Of a stretch of DNA of 64,000 bases, positions 50,918-61,344 are shown one piece after another. Position 1 is the first letter of the stretch. Each line of letters starts with the position of its first letter. A program made the position numbers and the translations under genes. Source of the stretch: an uncultured Roseburia sp. (GTDB lineage Bacteria; Bacillota; Clostridia; Lachnospirales; Lachnospiraceae); assembly GCA_947647505.1 (NCBI GenBank), contig CANSKO010000004.1, forward strand, positions 62,001 to 126,000, in the 5' to 3' direction. The notes beneath the pieces are model-generated. The model searched no databases and was not told the DNA's origin. It saw only the letters and a list, made by a program, of their open reading frames with translations.

Positions 50918-51778
50918 TTACATATCGGAAAAGGGATGGGAATTATTAACACCTGCCGGAGAAGTATTTCTGTAAAACAAAACGAATCCGAAGATCCCAA
51001 GCAGGATGAACAGGCCAAAGAAAAGTATGGAGCTCATTTCAAGAGAAACCAGCATTCCCCAGGCGTTGAAGAGGATATGCACAAAAATGGAAAACCAGAC
51101 AGAGCCTCCCCGGTGGCAGATGTATCCGAGAAACAGGCCAATAAAAACGGCGTAGATGCCCTGAATGACATTCAGATGGAAAACGCCGAATAACAGGGCC
51201 TGAAACAGGTTTGCAGCCCAGAATGGCAGCGCTTTTTGGGCGGCGGAGAGGGTGACGCCGCGAAACGTCAGCTCTTCCGAAATCGGGCCAAGCAGCACAG
51301 AATATAAAAGCAGCAGAATGGAAGGATTGGAATCCGTCATTCCGGCAGTTTCAAACAGTTTCTGGTAGAAATCCATCCAGCCGGGAAAAAAGGAAGCGGA
51401 AATGGAAGTCAGAAGAGCGGATATCATCTGAAGTCCCGGGATCAGAAAGATCAGGCCAAGAAGCAGGCCGGGCTTTGCAAAGCGATCGTATGGAAGGCGC
51501 AAATCGCCGCCAAACTGTGCGGTATGCCAGACGGAAAAGATCAGAATGCACGTAATGGAGTAAATGAGAAAGAGAAGCATCTGTCCGTCCTGGCTCTGCA
51601 GGGAAGAGGTGACGTCCCAGAGCAGCCTGTCATACGCGATTTTTTCTCCGATAAACGTTCCGGGAAGCAGGGCTTTTAACAGAAGAACGCCCAAAACGGT
51701 GAATGATGCGGCAATCTGCAATGCAAACGAAGAAAGTGCGGGCAGAAAGCAAAAGAACAGCCAACCGATTTTTTTCAT
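50918..51778 (-). CDS. CPBP-family intramembrane metalloprotease
   Basis: Membrane protein of 286 residues with about eight hydrophobic helices. The conserved motifs are GPISEELTFRG (the EExxxR motif), FGVFHLN and HILFNAW, which supply the glutamate and histidine ligands of the CaaX-protease/bacteriocin-processing (Abi) family. Substrate unknown; homologues serve in bacteriocin self-immunity or protein maturation. It has its own terminator and lies far from the tailocin, so I do not link them. AAAGGAG precedes the start. Confidence 0.87.
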   Translation of the reverse strand: MKKIGWLFFCFLPALSSFALQIAASFTVLGVLLLKALLPGTFIGEKIAYDRLLWDVTSSLQSQDGQMLLFLIYSITCILIFSVWHTAQFGGDLRLPYDRFAKPGLLLGLIFLIPGLQMISALLTSISASFFPGWMDFYQKLFETAGMTDSNPSILLLLYSVLLGPISEELTFRGVTLSAAQKALPFWAANLFQALLFGVFHLNVIQGIYAVFIGLFLGYICHRGGSVWFSIFVHILFNAWGMLVSLEMSSILFFGLFILLGIFGFVLFYRNTSPAGVNNSHPFSDM

Positions 51779-51872
51779 ATTGTAAAACTCCTTTTTATTA
51801 AGAATGAAGCTATTATAGCATATGAAGCCAAAAGGCGCAAATTTGCGGAATCATGTTTTTTTGTTATAGTCA

Positions 51873-51901
51873 TTGCTTTTTTGTGCATAATTCTTTATAA
51901 T
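51873..51901 (+). promoter_or_regulatory. promoter for relA
   Basis: TTGCTT, a 17-base spacer and TATAAT, 30 bases before the chosen start codon. Confidence 0.65.
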
Positions 51902-51931
51902 ATTTTACTAACTAAACGGAGAGTTCAAAAG

Positions 51932-54262
51932 ATGATAAAAGTTGGTGATGGCAGAATGGAATGCGCTGTAAATGAGAGGCTTCAGAAGATCGAGCAGGAA
52001 TATCACAATATGGAAAATACGATTCCGGCGACGCAGGATTTTGAGGAGCCAAAGAAGCTGTATGCGGAATTGATTCGAAGCGTAAACAAGTATCATCCCT
52101 CGGCGGACGTTACGCTGATTAAGAAAGCGTATCACATTGCGGAGGAGGCGCATACGGGACAGGCGCGCAAGTCCGGGGAGCCTTATATTATCCATCCGCT
52201 TTGCGTTGCGATGATACTGGCAGAGCTGGAACTGGATAAAGAGACGATTGTCGCGGGACTTCTGCACGACGTTGTGGAAGATACGATTATGACGAAAGAA
52301 GAGATTGCACAGGAGTTTGGCAGCGAGGTAGAGCTTCTCGTAGACGGCGTGACAAAGCTTGGACAGCTTTCGTACGACGCGGATAAGCTGGAGATTCAGG
52401 CGGAAAATCTGCGCAAAATGTTTCTGGCTATGGCAAAGGACATTCGTGTAATCTTGATTAAGCTGGCAGACCGCCTGCACAACATGCGCACCTTAAAATA
52501 CATGCGGCCGGAGAAGCAGCGGGAAAAGGCAAAAGAGACGATGGACATCTATGCCCCGATTGCGCAGCGGCTTGGAATTTCAAAGGTGAAGACGGAACTG
52601 GATGATCTGGCGCTGAAATATCTGGAGCCGGAAGCCTACTATGATCTGGTCGAAAAAGTGGCGCTGCGCAAGAACGTCAGAGATAAATACGTCCGTCAGC
52701 TGGTGGACGAGGTAAAAGAGCAGATGCAGGATGCGGGCATCTGTGCGGAAGTGGCGGGAAGGGCAAAGCACTTTTTCAGCATTTATAAGAAAATGGTCAG
52801 TCAGGATAAAACGCTGGATCAGATTTTTGATCTGTTTGCGATCCGCATCATCGTAGAAAGCGTCAAAGACTGCTATGCCGCGCTTGGCGTTATTCATGAG
52901 ATGTACCGTCCGATTCCGGGGCGCTTTAAGGACTATATCGCGATGCCAAAGCCCAATATGTATCAGTCGCTGCATACGACGCTGATTGGACCTGCCGGTC
53001 AGCCGTTTGAAATTCAGATTCGGACGTATGAGATGCATCGTACGGCCGAATACGGCATTGCAGCGCACTGGAAATACAAAGAGGGTAAGACGGGCATCAG
53101 CGTCGCCAATCAGGAGGAGGAAAAGCTAAGCTGGCTAAAGCAGATTCTGGAATGGCAGCAGGACATGTCGGACAACAGGGAATTTTTAAGCCTGTTAAAG
53201 AGCGATCTGGATTTGTTTTCCGATATGGTGTTTTGCTTTACGCCGCTTGGAGACGTCAAAAATCTTCCGGCCGGCTCTACGCCGATTGATTTTGCATACT
53301 GCATACATTCTGCCGTGGGCAATAAGATGATTGGCGCCAAAGTCAATGGCAAGCTGGTCCCGATCGATTACGTGATTCAAAACGGCGACCGAATCGAAGT
53401 CGTCACTTCTCAGAATGCCAGAGGGCCAAGCCGTGACTGGCTGAACATCGTAAAAAGCACGCAGGCGAAGACGAAAATCAATCAGTGGTTCCGTAGCGAG
53501 CTGAAGGAAGAGAATATCGCGAGGGGAAGGGAGCTGATTGCGCAGTACTGCAAATCCAAAGGCATCCAGCTTTCTGAAATCAACAAACCGCAGTATCAGA
53601 ATAAGATTTTAAATAAATATGGATTTCGCGACTGGAATTCCGCGCTTGCAACGGTAGGGCACGGCGGCCTGAAAGAAAGCCAGATCGTCAACCGGATGTA
53701 TGAAGAATATAAAAGGGATCATGTTATCGAGCTGACCGATCAGGACATCCTGCATGCCGCCTCAGAGGGGGAAAAGGAAAGAGGCATGTCCGAGCGCTCC
53801 AGAAGCGGGATCGTTGTAAAAGGATTGTATGATGTGGCGGTGCATCTGTCCAAATGCTGCAGTCCCGTGCCGGGAGATGAAATTGTAGGATACGTCACAA
53901 GGGGAAGAGGCGTTTCCATTCACCGTACAGACTGCATCAATATGATGCATTTGTCTGAAATTGAAAAGGTGCGTCTGATCGAAGCGGAGTGGCAGCAGGG
54001 AAATGAGCAGGGAGAGTCCGGACTGTATCTGGCGGAGCTTAAAATCTTTGGCAATAACCGTACCGGGCTTCTTGTCGATATTTCCAAAATCTTTACGGAA
54101 CGATCCATTGACATCATAGGCATGCAGTCCAAAACCAGCAAGCAGGGCGTTGCGACAATTGCAGTCTCGTTCCATGTCAAAGACAAGGAAGAGCTGGCGA
54201 AGCTGATCGACAAAATTCGTCAGGTGGAAAGCGTCCTTGACATTGAGCGAACGACGGGATAA
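51932..54262 (+). CDS. relA: bifunctional (p)ppGpp synthetase/hydrolase (Rel)
   Basis: Stringent-response enzyme of 776 residues. The N-terminal HD hydrolase domain shows HTGQARKSGEPYIIHPL and the HD pair in LLHDVVEDT, so hydrolase activity is expected. The synthetase domain has GRFKDYIAMPKPNMYQSLHT and IQIRTYEMHRTAEYGIAAHW. TGS (about 405-465), zinc-finger-like (SKCCSPVPGDEIVGY) and ACT (last 75 residues) domains follow. ATG 51932 follows GGAGAG at 8 bases. It heads the MBL-hemZ-hisS-aspS group. Confidence 0.95.
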   Translation: MIKVGDGRMECAVNERLQKIEQEYHNMENTIPATQDFEEPKKLYAELIRSVNKYHPSADVTLIKKAYHIAEEAHTGQARKSGEPYIIHPLCVAMILAELELDKETIVAGLLHDVVEDTIMTKEEIAQEFGSEVELLVDGVTKLGQLSYDADKLEIQAENLRKMFLAMAKDIRVILIKLADRLHNMRTLKYMRPEKQREKAKETMDIYAPIAQRLGISKVKTELDDLALKYLEPEAYYDLVEKVALRKNVRDKYVRQLVDEVKEQMQDAGICAEVAGRAKHFFSIYKKMVSQDKTLDQIFDLFAIRIIVESVKDCYAALGVIHEMYRPIPGRFKDYIAMPKPNMYQSLHTTLIGPAGQPFEIQIRTYEMHRTAEYGIAAHWKYKEGKTGISVANQEEEKLSWLKQILEWQQDMSDNREFLSLLKSDLDLFSDMVFCFTPLGDVKNLPAGSTPIDFAYCIHSAVGNKMIGAKVNGKLVPIDYVIQNGDRIEVVTSQNARGPSRDWLNIVKSTQAKTKINQWFRSELKEENIARGRELIAQYCKSKGIQLSEINKPQYQNKILNKYGFRDWNSALATVGHGGLKESQIVNRMYEEYKRDHVIELTDQDILHAASEGEKERGMSERSRSGIVVKGLYDVAVHLSKCCSPVPGDEIVGYVTRGRGVSIHRTDCINMMHLSEIEKVRLIEAEWQQGNEQGESGLYLAELKIFGNNRTGLLVDISKIFTERSIDIIGMQSKTSKQGVATIAVSFHVKDKEELAKLIDKIRQVESVLDIERTTG

Positions 54263-54275
54263 GGAGAGAGAAGCT

Positions 54276-54923
54276 ATGGCAGGACTCAGAGTAGAACAGC
54301 ATACAGTCGGTCCGGTAATGACCAATTGTTATTTTGCGATCAATGAAGACACGAAGGAAGCGCTCGTGATTGATCCGGGCGATGCGGCGGACGTTTTGAC
54401 GGAACGGCTCAAAGAACGCGGGGTAAAGCCCGTTGCCGTGCTGCTTACGCACGGGCATTTTGACCATGCGCATGCGGCGCGGGCAGTGGCGGATGCATTT
54501 GACGCGCCCGTTTATGCGCACGGGCAGGAACAGGAGACGCTTTGCAATCCTTCGATCAATCTCAGCTCCATGATGGGAGAAGGGGCGTGCGCATATCGGG
54601 CGGATCAGTTTGTAACGGACGGACAGGTTCTGCATCTGGCGGGATACGATATTCAGACGCTGTATACGCCGGGACATACGAGCGGCGGCTGCTGTTACTA
54701 TATAGAGCGGGAGCAGGCCGTGTTTGTGGGAGATACGCTGTTTCACGGTTCGGTGGGCAGAACGGATTTTCCGGGTGGAAGCGCATCCGTGCTCCTGCGT
54801 TCGATCGAAGAGAAGCTGCTGCCCTTGCCTGGACAGACGAAGGTGTATCCGGGGCATGACGATGTGACGACGATTGGCTGGGAACGGCAGCACAATCCCT
54901 TTTTACAGAGGCGCCGGGTATGA
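54276..54923 (+). CDS. MBL-fold hydrolase (glyoxalase II-like)
   Basis: Metallo-beta-lactamase-fold hydrolase of 215 residues. The zinc motif THGHFDHAH, the later YTPGHTSGG, FVGDTLFHGSVGRTD and VYPGHDD supply the two-metal site. Homologues in this position (between rel and hemZ) are widespread in Clostridia and are thought to hydrolyse thioesters such as S-lactoylglutathione analogues; the real substrate is unknown. AAGGAGAGAG precedes the ATG. It overlaps hemZ by 4 bases. Confidence 0.88.
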   Translation: MAGLRVEQHTVGPVMTNCYFAINEDTKEALVIDPGDAADVLTERLKERGVKPVAVLLTHGHFDHAHAARAVADAFDAPVYAHGQEQETLCNPSINLSSMMGEGACAYRADQFVTDGQVLHLAGYDIQTLYTPGHTSGGCCYYIEREQAVFVGDTLFHGSVGRTDFPGGSASVLLRSIEEKLLPLPGQTKVYPGHDDVTTIGWERQHNPFLQRRRV

Positions 54924-56395
54924 TTGCGGTACAATTAAACAGAGCTGATTTTGAATACGATATTCACTCTTTGGTAAAAGCGTTTTTTCCGTCGGAAGAG
55001 GTATCTGTGGGGACGGCGGCAAAAGAGACGAAAGAGGAAATATCGTTTCATATTGTTACGGATTATCTGGAGGACGCCATTGACATCCGGTTTTTGCCCG
55101 GAAAAAAGACAGCGGGAAAGCAGACGCTGCGTCAGGTAATAGAAGTGGATTTTTCCAACCGGAAAGAGACGAAAAACCGTCTGAAACGAGCGTATTACCA
55201 GATGCTGTGCGAATATACGGGCAGGACGCTTCCCTGGGGCAGCCTGACGGGAATCCGCCCGGTCAGAATTCCGCTGACCTTTCTGGAAGAGGGAAAAGAC
55301 GAGGCGTTTATCCGCCGTTATATGAAAGAGACGTATCTGGCTTCGGAGGAGAAAATCAGCCTGAGCATTGACGTGGCGAAAAGGGAGCTTGCGCTTTTGC
55401 GCGGAATTGATTATGAAAAAGGCTACAGCCTCTACATAGGCATACCGTTTTGTCCGGGTACTTGCCTGTACTGCTCCTTTCCATCGTATCCCGTGAAAGC
55501 ATGGGAAGCGCGGGTAGAGGATTATCTGAGTGCGCTGGAAAAAGAAATGGACTTTGCAGCCGCATATTTTCGCGACAGACGTCTGAATGCAGTTTATATC
55601 GGCGGAGGGACGCCGACGACGCTAAGCGCCGGTCAGCTGCGGCGTCTGACGGGAAAAATCCGGGCAAGCTTCGATCTGTCGCACTGTCTGGAATTTACGG
55701 TAGAGGCGGGAAGGCCGGACAGCATTACAAAGGACAGGCTTCTGGCATTGCGGGAAGCCGGCGTTACGAGGATTTCCATAAATCCGCAGACAATGAACGA
55801 AGCGACGCTTAAGATCATAGGCAGACATCATACGCCTGCGCAGACGCAGGAGAGCTTTTGGCTGGCAAGAGAGCTTGGATTTGACAATATCAATATGGAT
55901 CTGATCGTTGGCCTGCCGAATGAGACGCTTTCGGACGTGGAAGCGACGATGCAGAAAATTGCGGCGCTGCATCCCGATAATCTGACGGTGCATTCGCTGG
56001 CTTTAAAGCGGGCGGCAAGGCTTTCGATGTTCCGGGAGGAATATCAGGATCTGACGTTTGAAAATACGGACGAGACGATTGCGCTGACGGCGGATTATGC
56101 AAAACGCATGGGCATGGAGCCGTATTATCTGTACCGCCAGAAAAATATGGCGGGCAATTTTGAAAACGTGGGATACGCAAAGCCGGGGAAGGCCGGAATA
56201 TACAACGTTTTGATTATGGAGGAGAAGCAGGACATTGTGGCGCTTGGCGCCGGCGCGATTACGAAATTTGTTTTCGAACGTGGAAAGAAAGCGAGACGCG
56301 TGGAGAACGTGAAGGATCTTGCGAGCTATCTGAACAGAACGGACGAAATGATTCAGAAGAAAATCAGAGTGATGGAGGAAATTTCATGGCATTAG
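54920..56395 (+). CDS. hemZ: HemZ-like radical SAM coproporphyrinogen dehydrogenase
   Basis: Radical SAM protein of 491 residues with an N-terminal extension of about 165 residues and the cluster motif in GIPFCPGTCLYCSFPSYP (CxxxCxxC). YIGGGTPTTLS, TVEAGRPDSIT and INPQTMNEATLKIIGRHH are typical of the HemN/HemZ family. Such proteins are annotated as oxygen-independent coproporphyrinogen III dehydrogenases, but many anaerobes carrying them do not make haem, so the true role is uncertain. It is translationally coupled to its neighbours. Confidence 0.85.
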   Translation: MIAVQLNRADFEYDIHSLVKAFFPSEEVSVGTAAKETKEEISFHIVTDYLEDAIDIRFLPGKKTAGKQTLRQVIEVDFSNRKETKNRLKRAYYQMLCEYTGRTLPWGSLTGIRPVRIPLTFLEEGKDEAFIRRYMKETYLASEEKISLSIDVAKRELALLRGIDYEKGYSLYIGIPFCPGTCLYCSFPSYPVKAWEARVEDYLSALEKEMDFAAAYFRDRRLNAVYIGGGTPTTLSAGQLRRLTGKIRASFDLSHCLEFTVEAGRPDSITKDRLLALREAGVTRISINPQTMNEATLKIIGRHHTPAQTQESFWLARELGFDNINMDLIVGLPNETLSDVEATMQKIAALHPDNLTVHSLALKRAARLSMFREEYQDLTFENTDETIALTADYAKRMGMEPYYLYRQKNMAGNFENVGYAKPGKAGIYNVLIMEEKQDIVALGAGAITKFVFERGKKARRVENVKDLASYLNRTDEMIQKKIRVMEEISWH

Positions 56396-57645
56396 TGAAA
56401 AAGCCCGTAACGGGGATGAAGGATATTTTACCGCAGGAAATGCAGATTCGCGATTACGTGATCGGGTTGATTAAGGAGACATACCGCAGCTTTGGTTACA
56501 CGCCGGTTGAGACGCCCTGCATGGAGGCGATTGCAAACTTAAGCAGCAAGCAGGGCGGCGAGAATGAAAAGCTGATTTTTAAAGTGTTAAAGCGGGGGGA
56601 AAAATTAAAGCTTGCGGAGGCGAAAGGCGAAGCGGATCTTGTGGACATGGGGCTTCGCTATGACCTGACGCTCCCTCTGGCGCGTTTTTATGCGAACAAT
56701 GCCAACAACCTGCCGTCTCCCTTCAAAGCATTGCAGATCGGAAGCGTGTTTCGGGCGGACCGTCCGCAGCGGGGACGCTATCGTCAGTTTACGCAGTGTG
56801 ATATTGATATCCTGGGAGAGCCGTCCAATCTGGCGGAAATCGAACTGATTCTGGCGACGACGACGACGCTCTCAAAGCTGGGCTTTCGGGGATTTGAAAT
56901 ACGGATTAACGAACGGGGCATATTAAAAGCGATGGCGCGCTACAGCGGATTTTCGGAAGACGCGCTGGAGGGCGTATTCATTACGCTGGATAAGATGGAT
57001 AAAATCGGCATGGACGGCGTTGCGCAGGAGCTGTTAAACGACGGCTTTGACAAAACGTGCATCGACCGCTACCTTTCGCTTTTCCGGGAAGTGGAAGGGG
57101 AGACGGACGGCGCAAAGGCAGTCGGGATTCTGGCCGAAAAGCTGGGAGATTTTTTAGAGGATGCATTAAAGCAAAATTTGCAGGAAATTATAGAGTGCGT
57201 GGAACAGACGAAGACGGCGGACTTTCAGATGGTGTTTGATCCGACGCTTGTGCGCGGCATGGGCTATTACACGGGAACGATTTTTGAAATTGCGATCCCC
57301 GAATTTGGCGGAAGCTGCGGCGGCGGCGGACGGTACGATCAGATGATCGGCAATTTTACCGGAAATAACGTTCCGGCATGCGGCTTTTCCATAGGCTTTG
57401 AGCGGATCATCCTGCTTTTGATGGAGCAGGGCTTTCAGATTCCAAAGCAGCCGCAGAAGACGGCGTATCTGATTGAGAAAAACTATCCGCCGCACAAATT
57501 GTGCGAAGTGTTCCGGAAAGCGCAGAGCGCGCGGGAGGAAGGGCGGCAGGTTCTGATTACGCGCATGAACAAAAATAAAAAATTTCAGAAGGAAAAGCTT
57601 TCTGCGGAAGGCTATGAAGCCTTCGAGGAATTTTTCAACAGATAA
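56386..57645 (+). CDS. hisS: histidyl-tRNA synthetase
   Basis: Class II synthetase of 419 residues. Motifs are GMKDILPQEMQIRDYV near the start, RYDLTLPLARF, GSVFRADRPQRGRYRQFTQCD (motif 2), LVRGMGYYTGTIFE (histidine A) and CGGGGRYDQMIG, with motif 3 in CGFSIGFERI. The start overlaps hemZ by 10 bases. The short C-terminal anticodon-binding domain is complete. aspS follows after 37 bases, the standard Firmicute order. Confidence 0.96.
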   Translation: MALVKKPVTGMKDILPQEMQIRDYVIGLIKETYRSFGYTPVETPCMEAIANLSSKQGGENEKLIFKVLKRGEKLKLAEAKGEADLVDMGLRYDLTLPLARFYANNANNLPSPFKALQIGSVFRADRPQRGRYRQFTQCDIDILGEPSNLAEIELILATTTTLSKLGFRGFEIRINERGILKAMARYSGFSEDALEGVFITLDKMDKIGMDGVAQELLNDGFDKTCIDRYLSLFREVEGETDGAKAVGILAEKLGDFLEDALKQNLQEIIECVEQTKTADFQMVFDPTLVRGMGYYTGTIFEIAIPEFGGSCGGGGRYDQMIGNFTGNNVPACGFSIGFERIILLLMEQGFQIPKQPQKTAYLIEKNYPPHKLCEVFRKAQSAREEGRQVLITRMNKNKKFQKEKLSAEGYEAFEEFFNR

Positions 57646-57682
57646 GACGCAGGAGAACAGAGTAAAAGCAGGAGGGTAAGAC

Positions 57683-59479
57683 ATGGCAGAATCGATGCAG
57701 GGGATGAAGCGGTCCCACAGATGTACGGAAGTAACAACGCAGCAGATCGGCGCAACCGTCACCGTAATGGGATGGGTGCAGAAGCGGCGCAATCTGGGCG
57801 CGCTGATTTTTGTGGATTTGCGGGACCGTTCGGGGCTTCTTCAGATTGTTTTGGATGAGAGATTTCTGGGCGGAGCGGGCTTTGCAAAGGCGGAAGGCAT
57901 TCGAAGCGAATATGTGCTGGCGGTAACGGGGCGCATTCAAAAGCGGGAGGCGGCGGTCAATGAGAATCTGAAAACCGGCGAAATTGAGCTGGTCGCGGAG
58001 CAGCTTCGCATTCTTTCCGAGTCCGATACGCCGCCGTTTCCAATTGAAGAAAACAGTCAGACAAAGGATGAGCTGCGTTTGAAATACCGTTATCTGGATT
58101 TACGCAGACCGGATATGCAGAAAAATCTCATGCTGCGCAGCAGGGTTGTCTTTCTGATGCGTGAATTTATGGTCAACGAAGGCTTTCTTGAAATTGAGAC
58201 GCCGATTCTCTGCAAATCTACGCCGGAGGGCGCACGTGATTATCTGGTGCCAAGCCGTGTGCATCCGGGGAATTTTTACGCGCTTCCGCAGTCGCCGCAG
58301 CTGTTTAAGCAGCTTTTGATGTGCGCCGGCTATGACCGGTATTTCCAGATTGCAAAATGCTTTCGGGATGAAGATCTGCGCGCGGACCGTCAGCCGGAGT
58401 TTACGCAGGCGGATATGGAGCTTTCGTTTGTGGATATGGATGAAGTGATGGATGTAAACGAGCGTCTGCTGCAATATGTCTTCCGGGAGGCGATCGGCGT
58501 AGATATACCGCTGCCGCTTCCGAGAATGGCATGGCGGGAGGCGATGGACCGTTTTGGCTCCGACAAGCCGGATATTCGATTTGGCATGGAATTAAAGGAT
58601 GTGTCTGATCTTGTCAGGAATTGCGGGTTTGGCGTTTTTACAGGCGCGCTTGAAAGCGGCGGCTCCGTTCGCGGGATCAATGCGGCCGGACAGGGCGCAA
58701 TGCCGCGAAAGAAAATCGATAAGCTGGTAGAATTTGCGAAAGGGTATGGTGCAAAGGGACTGGCGTATCTTTCCGTGCAGGAGGACGGCAGCTATAAGTC
58801 TCCGTTTGCAAAATTTATGACGGAAGAGGAGCTTGCCGATCTGGTGCGCGCAATGGACGGACAGCCGGGCGATCTGCTGTTGTTTGCGGCCGATAAAAAT
58901 AAAATTGTATGGAACGTGCTGGGCGCGCTCCGTCTGAAGCTGGCGGAAGAGCTGGACTTGCTCGACCCAAATCAGTATTGCTTTCTCTGGATTACGGATT
59001 TTCCGCTGCTGGAGTGGTCGGAGGAGGAGAATCGGTTTCTGGCGATGCATCATCCGTTTACTATGCCGGTGGAAGAAGACTGGGGCAAAATTGATACGGA
59101 TCCCGGCGCCGTTCGGGCAAAAGCGTATGATATTGTGTTAAATGGCACGGAGCTTGGCGGCGGATCGGTTCGAATCCATCAGAATGACGTTCAGGAAAAA
59201 ATGTTTGAGGCGCTTGGCTTTACAAAAGAGAGCGCATATGAGCAGTTTGGGTTTTTACTGGACGCTTTTCGCTATGGCGTGCCGCCGCATGCGGGGCTTG
59301 CATACGGCGTAGACCGCATGGTCATGCATATGGTGCATGCGGATTCCATTCGCGACGTGATCGCGTTTCCAAAAGTCAAAGACGCATCCTGCCTTATGAC
59401 AAAGGCGCCGGGCGCGGTGGATGCGGGACAGCTGAACGAGCTGCGGCTTGCCGTTACGGAAACGGAGCGGGAGGCCTGA
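57683..59479 (+). CDS. aspS: aspartyl-tRNA synthetase
   Basis: Class II synthetase of 598 residues, the bacterial long form. An N-terminal OB anticodon-binding domain (VTVMGWVQKRRNLGALIFVD), the catalytic core with LPQSPQLFKQLLMCAGYDRY, CFRDEDLRADRQPEFTQADM (motif 2), the inserted bacterial GAD domain (about 305-420) and motif 3 GLAYGVDRMVM are visible. It probably charges Asp, and possibly Asn tRNA where GatCAB is used. The surface-protein gene starts 3 bases after its stop. Confidence 0.96.
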   Translation: MAESMQGMKRSHRCTEVTTQQIGATVTVMGWVQKRRNLGALIFVDLRDRSGLLQIVLDERFLGGAGFAKAEGIRSEYVLAVTGRIQKREAAVNENLKTGEIELVAEQLRILSESDTPPFPIEENSQTKDELRLKYRYLDLRRPDMQKNLMLRSRVVFLMREFMVNEGFLEIETPILCKSTPEGARDYLVPSRVHPGNFYALPQSPQLFKQLLMCAGYDRYFQIAKCFRDEDLRADRQPEFTQADMELSFVDMDEVMDVNERLLQYVFREAIGVDIPLPLPRMAWREAMDRFGSDKPDIRFGMELKDVSDLVRNCGFGVFTGALESGGSVRGINAAGQGAMPRKKIDKLVEFAKGYGAKGLAYLSVQEDGSYKSPFAKFMTEEELADLVRAMDGQPGDLLLFAADKNKIVWNVLGALRLKLAEELDLLDPNQYCFLWITDFPLLEWSEEENRFLAMHHPFTMPVEEDWGKIDTDPGAVRAKAYDIVLNGTELGGGSVRIHQNDVQEKMFEALGFTKESAYEQFGFLLDAFRYGVPPHAGLAYGVDRMVMHMVHADSIRDVIAFPKVKDASCLMTKAPGAVDAGQLNELRLAVTETEREA

Positions 59480-59482
59480 TAT

Positions 59483-61286
59483 ATGAGAATGAAAAAACAG
59501 TTTGCCGTCGCAGGACTTATCCTGCTGGCGGCTCTTTTTGCGGTTCCGTCTGCGGTTTTGGCAGAGCATGAAAAACATGCAGCATGCGGCCTGGCTGCGT
59601 GGACGCGTCATGCGGCGCCGGAACGCGTGGACGCGGTTGGCGGTTCTGTGCGAAACGGAGGCGGTCTGCATGCGGTGGAACGCGCGGAAGCAGATGAATG
59701 GGAGCAGTATGGATCAAGCTTTTTGTACAATCAGATGAATCGTGTGGAAAGAGCGCTCTGGGATGCGTTAAATGAGACGGGGCTTTTGTATCTGGTGGAA
59801 GAGGAGGACGCAAAAGATTACGGCGCCTGGCGCGGCACAGAGGGCATTTCTTATGACGGGTTTACGGAAGAGGAAGCAAAGGAGCTGCTGCTTTTTTACC
59901 TGTATTCCAATCCGCAGTATTATTTTTTCCTGCCGGCTTACGCAATCGAATCGTCCGGCGGCGAGCAGGGCGTCCTGTGGCTGCAAATCGACGACCGTTT
60001 TGCGGACGGTGACGTTTACAGCGTATGACGCTTTGAAACAGCCGGTGCGCCATACGGTGACGATACAGGTAAAGAGCGCGGAGGAATTACGGGCGGAGCC
60101 GTTCGCCGTGACCGGGCAGGAAGCGATGGAGCTTCGGGAAGGATATGCAAAGGCGCAGACGGACAGCTTTGTACTGACGGGAATGGATGCAGGGACGTCT
60201 TTTGCGCCTGTGGCGTGGGGGCTTCCCGATACATATAGCGCCTATTTTGACTGGGATGAAAGGACGCGTCAGCTGATCGTGCGGGAAGGGCTTTCGGCGG
60301 GCGATTATGAAGTGCGCCTGTATGCGCCGGGGCAGGAGGCGTTTTATCCGTTTGCGTTACATATTACAGAAAACAGCCGGGAAGAGCTGCTTGCGGTCTG
60401 TGCGCAGGCGCGGGAATATGCGGCGGGAGAGTATCTTTCGGAAGGACGGGCGCAGCTTTCGGCCGTTCTTGAGGCTGTGCGGCATATACGGGAGGATGAG
60501 GGCGCGGCGGAAGAATGGCAGAGACGGGCGATCGCCGCGCTGCGCGACGCCATAGAACGTCTGGAGACGCTTCCGGAGGCCTGGAGCAGGCGTTCGGCGG
60601 CGTATCGCAAGGCAAAAGAAGAGCATGTCCGCTATACGCAGAAAAGCTGGGATGCATACTGGTCTGCGCTGACGGCGGCGGACGATCTGCCGGAGGATTT
60701 TACGGAAGAGATGCTTATGGAACGCCTTGCGGCGCTTGCGTTTGCATATCGGTCTTTGGAGGAGGCGCCGCCCACCGGCGGCGCAGTGTCAGGGCCTTCC
60801 AGCGTGCAGCAGATACAGGAGGCGCCAGAGCCTTCCGGCGCGCAGCAGACGCAGGAAACGTATGTGGAACTGGGCGGAATCCGTTATCGGATGATACAGC
60901 GCGACAGAAGACAGGCGGCTGTGCAGACGGGGGTCAATCCGGACGCCGCCGCGCTTGCAATCGCAGATTTTGTCACAATCGACGGAATCACATGCAGCGT
61001 TGTGGAAATTGAGGCAGATGCGTTTCGCGGCTTTCGGAAGCTGAAAAGGGTGACGATCGGAAAGCAGGTCAGGACGATCGGCAGGAATAGCTTTTATGGA
61101 TGTAAAAAGCTGAAAAAAGTCACTTTGAAAGGCAAAAAGATCGCGTCCATCAAAGCCGGCGCGTTTTACAATACGCATGCCAGACTGAAAATTTCTCTGC
61201 CAAAGCAGATGAAGGACCGCCAGAAACAGACGCTGAAAAAGAAATTAAAACGGGCCGGCGCAGGAAAAAAGGCGGTCGTTCGATAA
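59483..61286 (+). pseudogene. frameshifted secreted protein with LRR_5 C-terminus
   Basis: Two overlapping frames look like one interrupted gene. The first (59483-60028) begins with a signal peptide (MRMKKQFAVAGLILLAALFA) and a helical domain ending WLQIDDRFADG before a stop. The second, open from before 59772 to 61286, continues from about 60000 with a beta-like TVTFTAYDALKQPVRHTVTI, helical repeats, a Ser/Gln/Pro linker, and a Lys-rich LRR_5 end (FRKLKRVTIGKQVRTIGRNS, then YGCKKLKKVTLKGK). Joining them needs a +1 shift near 60000-60016; no slippery site is evident. It is either a real mutation or a sequencing error. Function unknown; probably surface-attached. Confidence 0.65.
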
Positions 61287-61344
61287 AGTCTGGCACGTTT
61301 TCGGAAAAAGCGCATAAGATAATGAGAAAAGAACAGTAGGAGCA

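Noticed and set aside
50918-51778. CPBP protease as an immunity protein for the tailocin
   Set aside because: It is about 25 kb away with its own terminator, and contractile tailocins are not known to need such immunity proteins.
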